From: Actinomycetota bacterium
Lineage (GTDB): Bacteria > Actinomycetota > Thermoleophilia > Solirubrobacterales > Solirubrobacteraceae
Length of the DNA: 26,375 bases
Direction of reading: 5' to 3'
NCBI GenBank assembly: GCA_005788585.1
Contig: SYBY01000470.1
Span: 1 to 26,375, forward strand
The notes under the pieces are model-generated. The model was given only the letters and a program-made list of their open reading frames with translations. It did not search any database and had not been told where the DNA came from. Positions 1 through 6,740 of this stretch are shown in pieces. The translations under genes were made by a program, and so were the position numbers. The stretch's first letter is position 1, and every line of letters starts with the position of its first letter.

Positions 1-540
1 GCCGGTGAGCAGGGCCGCGGGTTCGCGGTCGTCGCCGACGAGGTCCGCAAGCTCGCCGAGGAGTCCCAGCAGGCCGCCGCGTCGATCAGCTCGCTGATCG
101 GGGAGATCCAGCACGAGACGCGCCGCGCCGTCGACGTCGTCGAAGCCGGCGGCACGCGCAGCACGGAGTCGGCGCAGACCGTCGAGCAGGCCCGCGAGGC
201 CTTCGGGGCGATCAACGCGCACGTGCAGGAGGTCGGCGACCGGATCGGGCAGATCGCCGCCGCCGCGCAGCAGCTCTCCGCGACGTCGACGAGGATCGGC
301 AGCGAGATCACGGCCGTCGCCGCGGTCGCCGAGGAGACGTCGGCCTCGACGCAGCAGGTGTCCGCGTCGACGGAGCAGACCTCGGCGTCGACCCAGCAGA
401 TCTCGGCGTCGGCCCAGACGCTGGCCACGACCGCGGCCGAGCTTCAGGAGCTCGTCGGCCGCTTCTCGCTCGGCGAGGCGCAGGAGGACGCGCCGCTCAT
501 CGTCGAGGAGCCTGAGACCGCAGTGCCCGCAGAAGCCTAG
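1..540 (+). CDS. Methyl-accepting chemotaxis protein, C-terminal fragment
   Basis: The frame is open from the first base, so the 5' part lies outside the window; 179 residues remain. It opens with GEQGRGFAVVADEVRKLAEE, the hallmark hairpin tip of the MCP cytoplasmic signalling domain that contacts CheA and CheW. The rest is the returning coiled-coil arm, rich in Ala, Gln, Ser and Thr with heptad-like spacing, including a QQVSAST/QQISASA run typical of the methylation-helix region. It ends in a short acidic, Pro-containing tail (about EDAPLIVEEPETAVPAEA). In this family the receptor controls the CheA kinase and so flagellar or pilus behaviour. The ligand-binding part is not visible, so the stimulus is unknown. 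The gene ends just before a strong hairpin shared with the convergent neighbour. Confidence 0.95.
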   Translation, partial: AGEQGRGFAVVADEVRKLAEESQQAAASISSLIGEIQHETRRAVDVVEAGGTRSTESAQTVEQAREAFGAINAHVQEVGDRIGQIAAAAQQLSATSTRIGSEITAVAAVAEETSASTQQVSASTEQTSASTQQISASAQTLATTAAELQELVGRFSLGEAQEDAPLIVEEPETAVPAEA

Positions 541-559
541 GGGTACGCACCACGCGCAC

Positions 560-588
560 GGGGATCCGCTCGCTACGAGCGGATCCCC
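560..588. terminator. Bidirectional hairpin between convergent genes
   Basis: A perfect 13-bp inverted repeat, GGGGATCCGCTCG / CGAGCGGATCCCC, is separated by only CTA. It lies 19 bp after the chemotaxis receptor stop. Its minus-strand arm encodes the last four codons (Gly-Ile-Arg-Ser) of the FAD oxidoreductase, and the loop is that gene's stop codon (TAG on the minus strand). No U-tract follows in either direction, so termination may be hairpin-only or factor-assisted. Confidence 0.75.
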
Positions 589-2006
589 TGCGTGAGCTGG
601 AACCGGTCGTCCGGGTCGACCCGCTGCTTGATCTCACGCAGGCGCGGCAGGTTGGATCCGTAGTAGGCCTGCAGTGGGGAGGACAGGTCCAGGTCCGAGT
701 AGTTCTGGTAGGCCTGCCCGTTGCCGTACTTCGCGATGATCTTGCGCGCGGAGTTCACCCGCTTGCGCGCGGTGGTGATCGGCGCGTAGGAGACGATCTG
801 GACGCTGAAGCGCACGTTGCGGTGGACGAACGCGGTCGCGCTCGGGGACACGTCGTTGATGCGCCCGCCGTAGCTGTCGCAGACGAGCGTCGCGCCGGTG
901 TTCGCGGCGGAGACGAACGCGCTGCGGGCCGCGCTGCTGAGCTTCTTCGCGACGTAGATCGAGGACGCGTCAAACGGCTCGGGCGAGATGTCCTCGCATT
1001 GCGCGACGCTCTTGCCCTCCGAGCAGCCGGCCCACCGGGTCATGAGCGAGAGATACCCCGACGTGCCCATGCTGATGTTCGCGCCCGGGATGCGGCGCAG
1101 CGGCGCGATGAGCTTCGACAGGTTCGCCTGCGAGCCGAAGTACTGTCCGAAGATCGTCGCCCCGCCGCTGGTCAGCGTGCACAGCGAGGTCAGCGCCGCG
1201 GGCGCGCCGGGGGCGAGGTCGTCCCACGCCTCGAGCGCCTCCGCGCGGGACGCGCCCGGGAAGCGGGCGAAGAACCAGGCCGCGCTGCTGACGCGCTGCG
1301 TGCGCAGCCGCATGGACGTCACGAGCCCGAAGCTCCCGCCGCCGCCGCGTAGCGCCCAGAAGAGGTCGGCGTTCTGCGACGCACTGCAGGTGCGCAGCTC
1401 TCCGTCGGCGGTGACCACGTCGATGCTCTGGATGCGGTCGAGCGCGAGGCCGAGGTTGCGGCCGGCCAGGCCCATGCCGCCGCCGAGGGCATGGCCGCCG
1501 AGGGCGACGTTCGGGCACGAGCCCGCGGGGATGGTGGCGCCACGGCGGGCCAGCGTCGCGTAGACGCCGAGCAGCAGCGCGCCCGGGCCGATCGTCGCGA
1601 CGCCGCTGCTGTTCAGCGCCACGCTGGACAGCGAGCCGACGTCCACGACGACGGCCGTGCTCGACGTCGACGCGCCGTTGTACGCGTTGCCGCCAGACTT
1701 GCCGACGAGCGGGATGTCGAAGCGGCTCGCCCACCGCACGACCTCGCGCACGTCGTTGGCGTCACGCACGCGCACGACGGCGGGCGGGTCGATACCGTTG
1801 AAGCGGGTGTTGAAGAGCTGGTGCGCGGCACCGTAGCCCTTCGTGCCCGGGCTGAACACGGTGCCCCGCACGGCACTGCGCAGGGCGCTGAGCTGGGTGG
1901 GGGTCAGGCGCGTCGCGGCGGTGCTGTGCGCGGCGAGCGGGCCGAGGGACAGGGCGAGTGCGCCGGCGGCAGAGCGCTGGACGAACTCCCGGCGGGTGGT
2001 CGTCAT
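573..2006 (-). CDS. Tat-exported FAD-binding oxidoreductase (PCMH/berberine-bridge type)
   Basis: The protein has 477 residues from the chosen ATG. That start puts a twin-arginine signal (TTRREFVQ, then an Ala/Leu-rich stretch to about residue 31) at the N-terminus; the frame stays open further upstream but with non-coding-like sequence. A PCMH-type FAD domain covers roughly residues 75-240, with GKSGGNAYNG near 102-111, GSCPNVALGGHALGGG near 162-177 and the GGGGSFG loop near 221-227. The end (PRLREIKQRVDPDDRF) is a BBE domain. Members oxidise alcohols, sugars or alkaloids with transfer to O2 or another acceptor; the substrate here is unknown. The usual flavin-linking His of RSGGHSY is Asn107, while the Cys-link residue (Cys164) is kept, so flavin is probably held by one covalent bond or none. 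TACGAT lies 6 nt before the ATG. Confidence 0.88.
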   Translation of the reverse strand: MTTTRREFVQRSAAGALALSLGPLAAHSTAATRLTPTQLSALRSAVRGTVFSPGTKGYGAAHQLFNTRFNGIDPPAVVRVRDANDVREVVRWASRFDIPLVGKSGGNAYNGASTSSTAVVVDVGSLSSVALNSSGVATIGPGALLLGVYATLARRGATIPAGSCPNVALGGHALGGGMGLAGRNLGLALDRIQSIDVVTADGELRTCSASQNADLFWALRGGGGSFGLVTSMRLRTQRVSSAAWFFARFPGASRAEALEAWDDLAPGAPAALTSLCTLTSGGATIFGQYFGSQANLSKLIAPLRRIPGANISMGTSGYLSLMTRWAGCSEGKSVAQCEDISPEPFDASSIYVAKKLSSAARSAFVSAANTGATLVCDSYGGRINDVSPSATAFVHRNVRFSVQIVSYAPITTARKRVNSARKIIAKYGNGQAYQNYSDLDLSSPLQAYYGSNLPRLREIKQRVDPDDRFQLTQGIRS

Positions 2007-2012
2007 GTGCCG

Positions 2013-2018
2013 ATCGTA
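2013..2018 (-). promoter_or_regulatory. -10-like box for the FAD oxidoreductase
   Basis: On the minus strand TACGAT lies 6 nt before the ATG and no Shine-Dalgarno is present, which fits a leaderless transcript. No clear -35 is visible. Confidence 0.45.
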
Positions 2019-2049
2019 CGCGCGTGGGCGACACCGCCTGGCCGGTTCA

Positions 2050-2084
2050 CCGACGTTGTGCCCGGTCAGCGGGCACAACGTCGG
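2050..2084. promoter_or_regulatory. 15-bp perfect dyad in the oxidoreductase/moaE divergent region
   Basis: The arms CCGACGTTGTGCCCG and CGGGCACAACGTCGG pair perfectly across a 5-nt spacer (GTCAG). The element sits roughly midway between the two divergent starts, about 45-60 bp from each. No T-run follows and both flanking genes read away from it, so an operator is more likely than a terminator. The binding protein is unknown; it does not resemble the ModE molybdate-regulator site as I know it. Confidence 0.6.
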
Positions 2085-2109
2085 CGCGAATCGGTGTGGC
2101 GCTGCGCCA

Positions 2110-2137
2110 TCGACTGGAAACACCACCGGAGTACGCT
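2110..2137 (+). promoter_or_regulatory. Candidate moaE promoter
   Basis: TCGACT and TACGCT are 16 nt apart, and the -10-like TACGCT ends 6 nt before the moaE ATG. There is no Shine-Dalgarno, so the mRNA would be leaderless. The -10 is more convincing than the -35. Confidence 0.45.
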
Positions 2138-2143
2138 CCAGGC

Positions 2144-2557
2144 ATGGAGCGCGAGCCGCACGTCGCCATCCGCGACACACCGCTCGACCCGGCGCAGATC
2201 ACCGCGCTCGTCACGGACCCCCGCGCGGGCGCCGTCATCACCTTCAGCGGGGTGACCCGCGAGGTTCCGTCGCTGGACTACGAGGCCTACGGCGAGATGG
2301 CCGAGCAGACGATCCGCGAGATCGCGCGCGCCGCCCAGGAGCGCCACGGGCTGACCGCCGTCGCGGTCGAGCACCGCACCGGGACGGTCGCCCTCTCCGA
2401 GCCGAGCGTCGTCGTCGCCGTCTCCGCCGGGCACCGTCCCGAGGCGTTCGAGGGCGCGCGCGAGATCATCGACGAGCTGAAGGCCCGCGCCCCGATCTGG
2501 AAGCGCGAGGAGCGCGACGGAGCGTTCGTCGAGGTCGAGGGGAACCTGCCCGCGTGA
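2144..2557 (+). CDS. moaE: Molybdopterin synthase large subunit MoaE
   Basis: This 137-residue protein matches the MoaE family in length and motifs. FSGVTRE is near residues 34-40 and AGHRPEAF near 95-102. The active-site segment ELKARAPIWKRE near 111-122 carries the conserved lysines (Lys113 and Lys120) that act with the MoaD thiocarboxylate. With MoaD it converts cyclic pyranopterin monophosphate to molybdopterin in the cytoplasm. The ATG was chosen because MEREPHVAIR begins where the family begins and TACGCT lies 6 nt before it. The gene overlaps moaA by GTGA, suggesting coupled translation. moaE here precedes moaA and moaC, away from its partner moaD. Confidence 0.95.
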   Translation: MEREPHVAIRDTPLDPAQITALVTDPRAGAVITFSGVTREVPSLDYEAYGEMAEQTIREIARAAQERHGLTAVAVEHRTGTVALSEPSVVVAVSAGHRPEAFEGAREIIDELKARAPIWKREERDGAFVEVEGNLPA

Positions 2558-3540
2558 CGCTCACCGACGCCCACGGCCGCACCGTCGACGACCTGCGCAT
2601 CAGCGTCGTCGACCGCTGCAACCTGCGCTGCACGTACTGCATGCCTGCCGAGGGCCTGACGTGGCTCGACCGCGCGGACATCCTGAGCTTCGAGGAGCTC
2701 GAACGCCTGACGCGGATCTTCGTCGGGCTCGGGGTGAAGACCGTGCGGCTGACCGGCGGCGAGCCGCTCGTGCGCAAGGACTTCCCGGTGCTGGCCGGCA
2801 TGCTCGCGGGCATCGACGGGCTCGAGGACCTGTCGGTGACCACGAACGGCGTGCTGCTCGAACGCGACGCGGCGAAGCTCGTCGCCGCCGGCATCGACCG
2901 CTTCAACGTCAGCCTCGACAGCCTGCACCACGAGCGCTTCCATCAGCTCACCCGCCGCGACGACCTGCACCGCGTGCTGCGCGGGCTGCAGACTCTCGGC
3001 GCCCAGCCCGGGGTGGGCACGATCAAGGTCAACTGCGTCGCGCTGCGCGGGGTCACCGAGGCCGAGGTCGTCGACTTCGCCGAGCTGGCCCGCCGCGAGC
3101 CCTACGAGGTGCGGTTCATCGAGTTCATGCCGCTCGACGCGGACCGCAACTGGACGCCGGAGGACGTCCTCACCGGCGAGGAGATCCGGGCGATCATCCA
3201 CGCGACGTACCCGCTGACCGACCCCGAGCGCCCGCCGCACGCGACCGCGAAGGTCTGCCACTTCCTCGACGGGAAGGGGCGGGTCGGGTTCATCAACCCG
3301 GTCAGCGAACCGTTCTGCAGCGACTGCAACCGCCTGCGCCTGACCGCCGACGGCAAGCTGCGCACCTGCCTGTTCAGCCAGCGCGAGACCGACCTGCGCG
3401 AACCGCTGCGCGCGGGGGCGAGCGACGCGCAGCTGGCCGAGCGCATCGAGGCCGCGGTGTGGCGCAAGGAGCTCAAGCACCATGTCGGCGAGGCCGGGTT
3501 CGTCGCCCCGGCGCGCTCCATGTCGCAGATCGGCGGGTAG
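2554..3540 (+). CDS. moaA: GTP 3',8-cyclase MoaA (radical SAM)
   Basis: This 328-residue cytoplasmic enzyme carries out the first step of Moco synthesis, converting GTP to 3',8-cyclo-GTP, which MoaC then processes. The radical-SAM cluster motif CNLRCTYC gives Cys22, Cys26 and Cys29. LTGGEPLVR near 67-74 is the SAM-binding segment. The second [4Fe-4S] site is FCSDCNRLR plus RTC (Cys255, Cys258, Cys272), which binds GTP. The chain ends in Gly-Gly, the conserved tail needed for activity in this family. The start is a GTG overlapping the moaE stop as GTGA, and VTLTDAHGRTVDDLRISV fits the family N-terminus. All expected catalytic residues are present. Confidence 0.97.
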   Translation: MTLTDAHGRTVDDLRISVVDRCNLRCTYCMPAEGLTWLDRADILSFEELERLTRIFVGLGVKTVRLTGGEPLVRKDFPVLAGMLAGIDGLEDLSVTTNGVLLERDAAKLVAAGIDRFNVSLDSLHHERFHQLTRRDDLHRVLRGLQTLGAQPGVGTIKVNCVALRGVTEAEVVDFAELARREPYEVRFIEFMPLDADRNWTPEDVLTGEEIRAIIHATYPLTDPERPPHATAKVCHFLDGKGRVGFINPVSEPFCSDCNRLRLTADGKLRTCLFSQRETDLREPLRAGASDAQLAERIEAAVWRKELKHHVGEAGFVAPARSMSQIGG

Positions 3541-3543
3541 GTT
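3538..3543 (+). promoter_or_regulatory. -10-like box before moaC
   Basis: TAGGTT, whose first three bases are the moaA stop codon, ends 6 nt before the moaC ATG, the same geometry as other starts in this window. It may give moaC its own leaderless transcript, but chance is possible because moaC is also 9 nt downstream of moaA in the same direction. Confidence 0.3.
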
Positions 3544-3549
3544 CTCGCC

Positions 3550-4032
3550 ATGAGCGAGCTGACCCACCTCGATGACCAGGGGGCCGCGCGCATGGTCGAC
3601 GTCGGCGCCAAGCCCGAGACCGACCGCGCCGCCGTGGCGCGGGCGACCGTCCGGGTCTCGCCGGAGACCGCCGCCCTGGTCGCACGGGGCGACGCGTCGA
3701 AGGGTGATGTCGTCGCCGTCGCACGGATCGCGGCGATCACCGCGGCGAAGAAGACCGGCGACCTCATCCCGCTCTGCCACCCGCTCGGCCTCACGAGCGT
3801 CGATGTCGACATCGCGATCGACGAGCCCGCGGGCGCGATCGTCGTGACGTGCGAGGCGCGGTGCCACGCGCGCACGGGTGTGGAGATGGAGGCGATGACG
3901 GGCGCGAGCGTCGGGGCGCTGACCGTCTACGACATGGTCAAGGGCGTCGAGCGGGGTGCACAGATCGAACAGGTCGTGCTGCTGGAGAAGCGGGGCGGCC
4001 GCTCCGGCCTGTGGCGCCATGACGCGGCCTGA
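3550..4032 (+). CDS. moaC: Cyclic pyranopterin monophosphate synthase MoaC
   Basis: A 160-residue protein of normal family length. It rearranges 3',8-cyclo-GTP to cyclic pyranopterin monophosphate, working directly after MoaA. Conserved active-site segments are LIPLCHPL (His77), TGVEMEAMTGAS (Glu112, Glu114) and TVYDMVKG (Asp128, Lys131). These positions coincide with E. coli MoaC numbering, so no indels are suspected. It begins 9 nt after moaA, so the two are probably co-transcribed. Its stop lies one base from the stop of mobA, which reads towards it. Confidence 0.97.
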   Translation: MSELTHLDDQGAARMVDVGAKPETDRAAVARATVRVSPETAALVARGDASKGDVVAVARIAAITAAKKTGDLIPLCHPLGLTSVDVDIAIDEPAGAIVVTCEARCHARTGVEMEAMTGASVGALTVYDMVKGVERGAQIEQVVLLEKRGGRSGLWRHDAA

Positions 4033-4033
4033 G

Positions 4034-4633
4034 CTAGCGCTCCTTGGCGCGCGCGATCACTCGGGCGCGCTCGAGATCCTCCGGCGTGTTGACGTTGACG
4101 AACGCCTGACCCGACGGGTCGAGACTCGCCAGGCGCGTCCCCTCGAGCGTCGGCGCGCCGAGCGCGCGGACGGTCGCGGTGATCGACGCGTCCTCGGCCA
4201 GGGCGTCCTCCAGCGCGGGGAGCTGGTCGCGGTCGTACCGCGCGACCAGCGGCTGCGGCCGCCCGGCGGCCACGGGGACCAGTGGGCCGGGGGCATCGGC
4301 GAGCGTGCGCAGGAGGGCCGGCGGGACGAACGGCAGGTCGCCGCCGAGGACCACGATGGCGTCGGTGTCCGGCAGCTCGCGCAGCGCGGTGACGATGCCG
4401 AGCAGCGGGTGCTCAGGCTCGGCCGGCTCGAGGAGGACCCGCGATGACGTCGGCGGCAGTGGCGTGTCCGGCTTGGCCACGACGACCGCGTCCAGGCCGG
4501 CCTCGTGCGCATGGTCCAGCGCGATCGCGAGCAGCGGCCGCCCGTCGATCTCGGCCAGCATCTTCGGCTCGCCCAGGCGCCGTCCGCGCCCGCCCGCGAG
4601 CACCACGGCGACAACATCCGGTGTCACGCCCAT
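4034..4633 (-). CDS. mobA: Molybdenum cofactor guanylyltransferase MobA
   Basis: The 199-residue nucleotidyltransferase joins GMP to Mo-molybdopterin to give the bis-MGD type cofactor used by formate-dehydrogenase-like enzymes. The N-terminal GTP-binding signature VVLAGGRGRRLGEPK is near residues 10-24, a metal-binding GGDLPF is near 97-102, and a C-terminal FVNVNTPEDLE segment is typical of MobA. It is the only gene of this Moco cluster on the minus strand. It converges on moaC and starts divergently from moeA, and the two ATGs share one CATG. GGGAG lies about 9 nt before its ATG. Presence of MobA fits a DMSO-reductase-superfamily client, which occurs about 14 kb downstream. Confidence 0.93.
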   Translation of the reverse strand: MGVTPDVVAVVLAGGRGRRLGEPKMLAEIDGRPLLAIALDHAHEAGLDAVVVAKPDTPLPPTSSRVLLEPAEPEHPLLGIVTALRELPDTDAIVVLGGDLPFVPPALLRTLADAPGPLVPVAAGRPQPLVARYDRDQLPALEDALAEDASITATVRALGAPTLEGTRLASLDPSGQAFVNVNTPEDLERARVIARAKER

Positions 4634-5840
4634 GACCAGAGTCTCCCTGGAAGTCGCCCTCGACGCCGTGCTGGCCAGGTCGGCGCCGCTGCCGGCCGAA
4701 GATGTGCCGCTCGCCGAGGCGGTCGGCCGCGTCCTGGCCGAGGACGTCCGCGCGCAGGAGGACCGCCCGTCCCAGCGCGAGTCCGCGATGGACGGCTACG
4801 CAGTGTGTGCCGCCGACACGGGAGAGGCGCCGTCGACCCTGCTGCTCGCCGGGGAGTCCCAGGCCGGCAGCCCGATGATGGGCGTCCTGCCGATGGGCCA
4901 GGTGGCACGCATCTCCACGGGCGCACTGCTGCCCGAGGGCTCCGATGCCGTCGTCCGCCAGGAGGACACGGAGCCCGCGGACGAGGGGCGGATCACCCTC
5001 ACCGTGACGGTCCCGTCGGGGCACGACGTCCGGCAGCCCGGAGAGGACTGGCGGGCGGGGGACGTGCTGCTCCCGGCGGGCACGCTCGTGACGCCAGAGG
5101 CGATCGCGCCCCTGGCGGGGGCCGGCGCGGCGACGGTCCGCGCGTCGCGGCGCCCGCGCGTCGCGGTGCTCGCGACGGGCGACGAGCTCGCGGGCGTGGG
5201 GGACGACCTGCCGCCCGGCTGGGTGCGCGAGACGAGCACGACGACGCTCCCGGCGATCCTCGCGCGCACCGGCGCCGAGACCGTCTGGACCGCGATCGCG
5301 CGCGACGACCCCGCGGACCTCGACCGCGCGCTGCATCTCGCGCTGGCCGAGGCGCCCGACCTGATCCTCGTCACGGGTGGCGCGTCGGTCGGCCCGCACG
5401 ACATCGTCCGGCCCGCGGTCGCCGCGCACGGGTTCACCGAGGTCTTCGGCCGTGTCCTGGTCAAGCCGGGCGGCCCGGCGTGGTGCGCGCACCGCGAGGG
5501 CGGTCCGCTCGTCCTCGGCCTGCCGGGCAATCCCGTCGCGTCGGTGGTCGTCACGCACCTGCTGGCCGTGCCGGCGGTCGCGCGGATGCTCGGGGCCGAG
5601 CATCCGGTGCGCGAGGTGACCGCGACCCTGACGACCACCGCGCGAGGCGCCGGCCCCCGGCTGCACGCCGCGCGCGGGCGCCTGACCGCCGGGGCGAACG
5701 GATGGGAGCTGGAGGTCCTCGGCAAACAGGGGTCGCACCAGCTCACGTCGCTGGTCGACGTCAACGCGCTCGCGATGGTGCCGCCCGGCACCGACGAGCC
5801 GCTGCAGCCGGGGGACACCGTGACCGCGAGACTGCTGTGA
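4632..5840 (+). CDS. moeA: Molybdopterin molybdotransferase MoeA
   Basis: This 402-residue protein inserts molybdate into adenylylated molybdopterin, the product of MoaB/Mog-type enzymes. Family marks are SAMDGYAV at residues 51-58, VAVLATGDELAG in the MoCF-type domain, ILVTGGASVGPHD and GLPGNPVAS near the start of the C-terminal domain. The ATG overlaps the mobA ATG on the other strand; MTRVSLEVALDAVL is the expected N-terminal helix. No Shine-Dalgarno or TANNNT box is obvious, and its promoter must lie inside mobA. moaD follows with a GTGA overlap. Confidence 0.96.
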   Translation: MTRVSLEVALDAVLARSAPLPAEDVPLAEAVGRVLAEDVRAQEDRPSQRESAMDGYAVCAADTGEAPSTLLLAGESQAGSPMMGVLPMGQVARISTGALLPEGSDAVVRQEDTEPADEGRITLTVTVPSGHDVRQPGEDWRAGDVLLPAGTLVTPEAIAPLAGAGAATVRASRRPRVAVLATGDELAGVGDDLPPGWVRETSTTTLPAILARTGAETVWTAIARDDPADLDRALHLALAEAPDLILVTGGASVGPHDIVRPAVAAHGFTEVFGRVLVKPGGPAWCAHREGGPLVLGLPGNPVASVVVTHLLAVPAVARMLGAEHPVREVTATLTTTARGAGPRLHAARGRLTAGANGWELEVLGKQGSHQLTSLVDVNALAMVPPGTDEPLQPGDTVTARLL

Positions 5841-6082
5841 CGATCACGGTCAGGCTCTTCGCCGCGTTGCGCCGGGAGGCGGGGACGGGTGAGCTGGAGC
5901 TCGAGCTGCCCGCCGGGGCGACCGTCGGCGACGCCGTGGCCGCACTCCGCGCGGGCCCGCTGCCGTGGCTGCCCGACCGGGCCACGTTCGCCGTGGCGGT
6001 CGACCGGGAGTACGCGAAGGACGACGCCGTGCTGCAGCCCGGGAGCGAAGTCGCGCTGGTGCCACCGGTCAGCGGCGGCTGA
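5837..6082 (+). CDS. moaD: Molybdopterin synthase small subunit / sulfur carrier MoaD
   Basis: An 81-residue beta-grasp protein starting VTITVRLFAALRREAG and ending in the obligatory Gly-Gly (PPVSGG), which becomes a thiocarboxylate that delivers sulfur to MoaE. The GTG start overlaps the moeA stop as GTGA, indicating coupled translation. The ubiquitin-like pattern is complete (AVAVDREY near the middle, then GSEVALVPPVSGG). The enzyme that activates this tail (MoeB/ThiF type) is not encoded in the window and must come from elsewhere. Confidence 0.95.
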   Translation: MTITVRLFAALRREAGTGELELELPAGATVGDAVAALRAGPLPWLPDRATFAVAVDREYAKDDAVLQPGSEVALVPPVSGG

Positions 6083-6084
6083 GC

Positions 6085-6123
6085 TTGTGCATGTGATGCA
6101 CATGCGTTACGGTGCATCACATG
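6085..6123 (+). promoter_or_regulatory. vapBC promoter with overlapping dyad operator
   Basis: TTGTGC, 17 nt, then TACGGT ends 7 nt before the vapB ATG, giving a leaderless arrangement. A 12-bp perfect inverted repeat, CATGTGATGCAC / GTGCATCACATG with a 10-nt spacer (6090-6101 and 6112-6123), covers the -10 and the start codon. A smaller dyad TGTGCAT-GTG-ATGCACA overlaps its left half. This is the expected layout for autorepression by a ribbon-helix-helix antitoxin with its toxin. Confidence 0.75.
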
Positions 6124-6354
6124 GGCAAGATGATCCAGGTCCGCAACGTGCCTGACGACGTGCACCGCACGCTGAAGACCCGTGCGGCGGCCGAGGGCAT
6201 GAGCCTGTCGGACTACATCAAGCGCGATCTGGTCAGGGCGGCATCGCGGCCCTCCTTCGAGGAGCTTGATGCGCGGGTCCAGGCGCGCGGTCGCTCACAG
6301 GTCACCGTCGAATCGACCGTCAGCGCCATTCGGGAGATCCGCGACGCGTCGTGA
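6121..6354 (+). CDS. vapB: VapB/FitA-type antitoxin
   Basis: A 77-residue protein. The N-terminus IQVRNVPDDVHRTLKTRAAA followed by GMSLSDYIKRDL is a ribbon-helix-helix DNA-binding fold: a short beta strand with polar face, then two helices. The charged C-terminal tail (FEELDARVQARGRSQVTVEST) would wrap the toxin. Known members neutralise a VapC ribonuclease and repress their own promoter. The ATG following TACGGT is preferred over an in-frame GTG 9 nt upstream and over an ATG three codons later. It overlaps vapC by GTGA. Confidence 0.9.
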   Translation: MGKMIQVRNVPDDVHRTLKTRAAAEGMSLSDYIKRDLVRAASRPSFEELDARVQARGRSQVTVESTVSAIREIRDAS

Positions 6355-6740
6355 TTGTCGATGCGTCCGTGGTGGTCGAGTATCTCGCTCGTGGCACCGG
6401 CGCCCAGGATGCACGGCGGGTCATGGAGCTGGGAGGGCTGGCGGCGCCGCACCTGCTCGACGCCGAGGCCGGCCACGCATTGCGCGCCCATGCGCGAAGT
6501 GGGCTGCTCGATCCAGGTGACGCAGAGATGGCAGTCGATGACCTCGCCCAGATGCGCATCGAGCGGGTGGGCCACGGCAGCCTGCTGGGCCGTGCGTGGG
6601 CGCTGCGCGACAACCTGTCGTTCTACGACGCCCTTTACATCGCACTCGCGGAGCGGCTCGACGCACCGCTGATCACGTTCGATGCGCGCCTCGCCGCGGC
6701 ACCCGGGCACGCGGCCGAGGTGGTGCTGCTCAGCGCGTGA
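6351..6740 (+). CDS. vapC: VapC-type PIN-domain ribonuclease toxin
   Basis: A 129-residue PIN-domain protein. The acidic residues that bind catalytic Mg or Mn are present: Asp4 in MIVDAS, Glu39 in LLDAEAGHA, Asp93 in SFYDALYIALAERL and Asp111 in ITFDARL. VapC toxins cleave tRNA or rRNA and are held inactive by VapB. The GTG start overlaps the vapB stop. Its 3' end overlaps the oppositely oriented hydrolase by 11 nt. The toxin appears intact, and the pair may be chromosomal cargo in an otherwise Moco-related region. Confidence 0.92.
   Translation: MIVDASVVVEYLARGTGAQDARRVMELGGLAAPHLLDAEAGHALRAHARSGLLDPGDAEMAVDDLAQMRIERVGHGSLLGRAWALRDNLSFYDALYIALAERLDAPLITFDARLAAAPGHAAEVVLLSA

Noticed and set aside
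2085..2143. Moco riboswitch upstream of moaE
   Set aside because: The space before the ATG is short, the start looks leaderless, and no conserved multi-stem structure is visible.
2007..2180. N-terminal extension of the FAD oxidoreductase by 58 residues
   Set aside because: It would run through the dyad and the moaE start region and place the twin-arginine signal inside the protein; the shorter start has a TACGAT box at the right distance.
2287..4020. Long minus-strand open frame of 577 codons opposite moaE-moaA-moaC
   Set aside because: The sequence lacks any recognisable family motif, is Arg/Ala/Asp-rich and mirrors well-supported Moco genes on the plus strand; GC-rich DNA leaves such antisense frames open.
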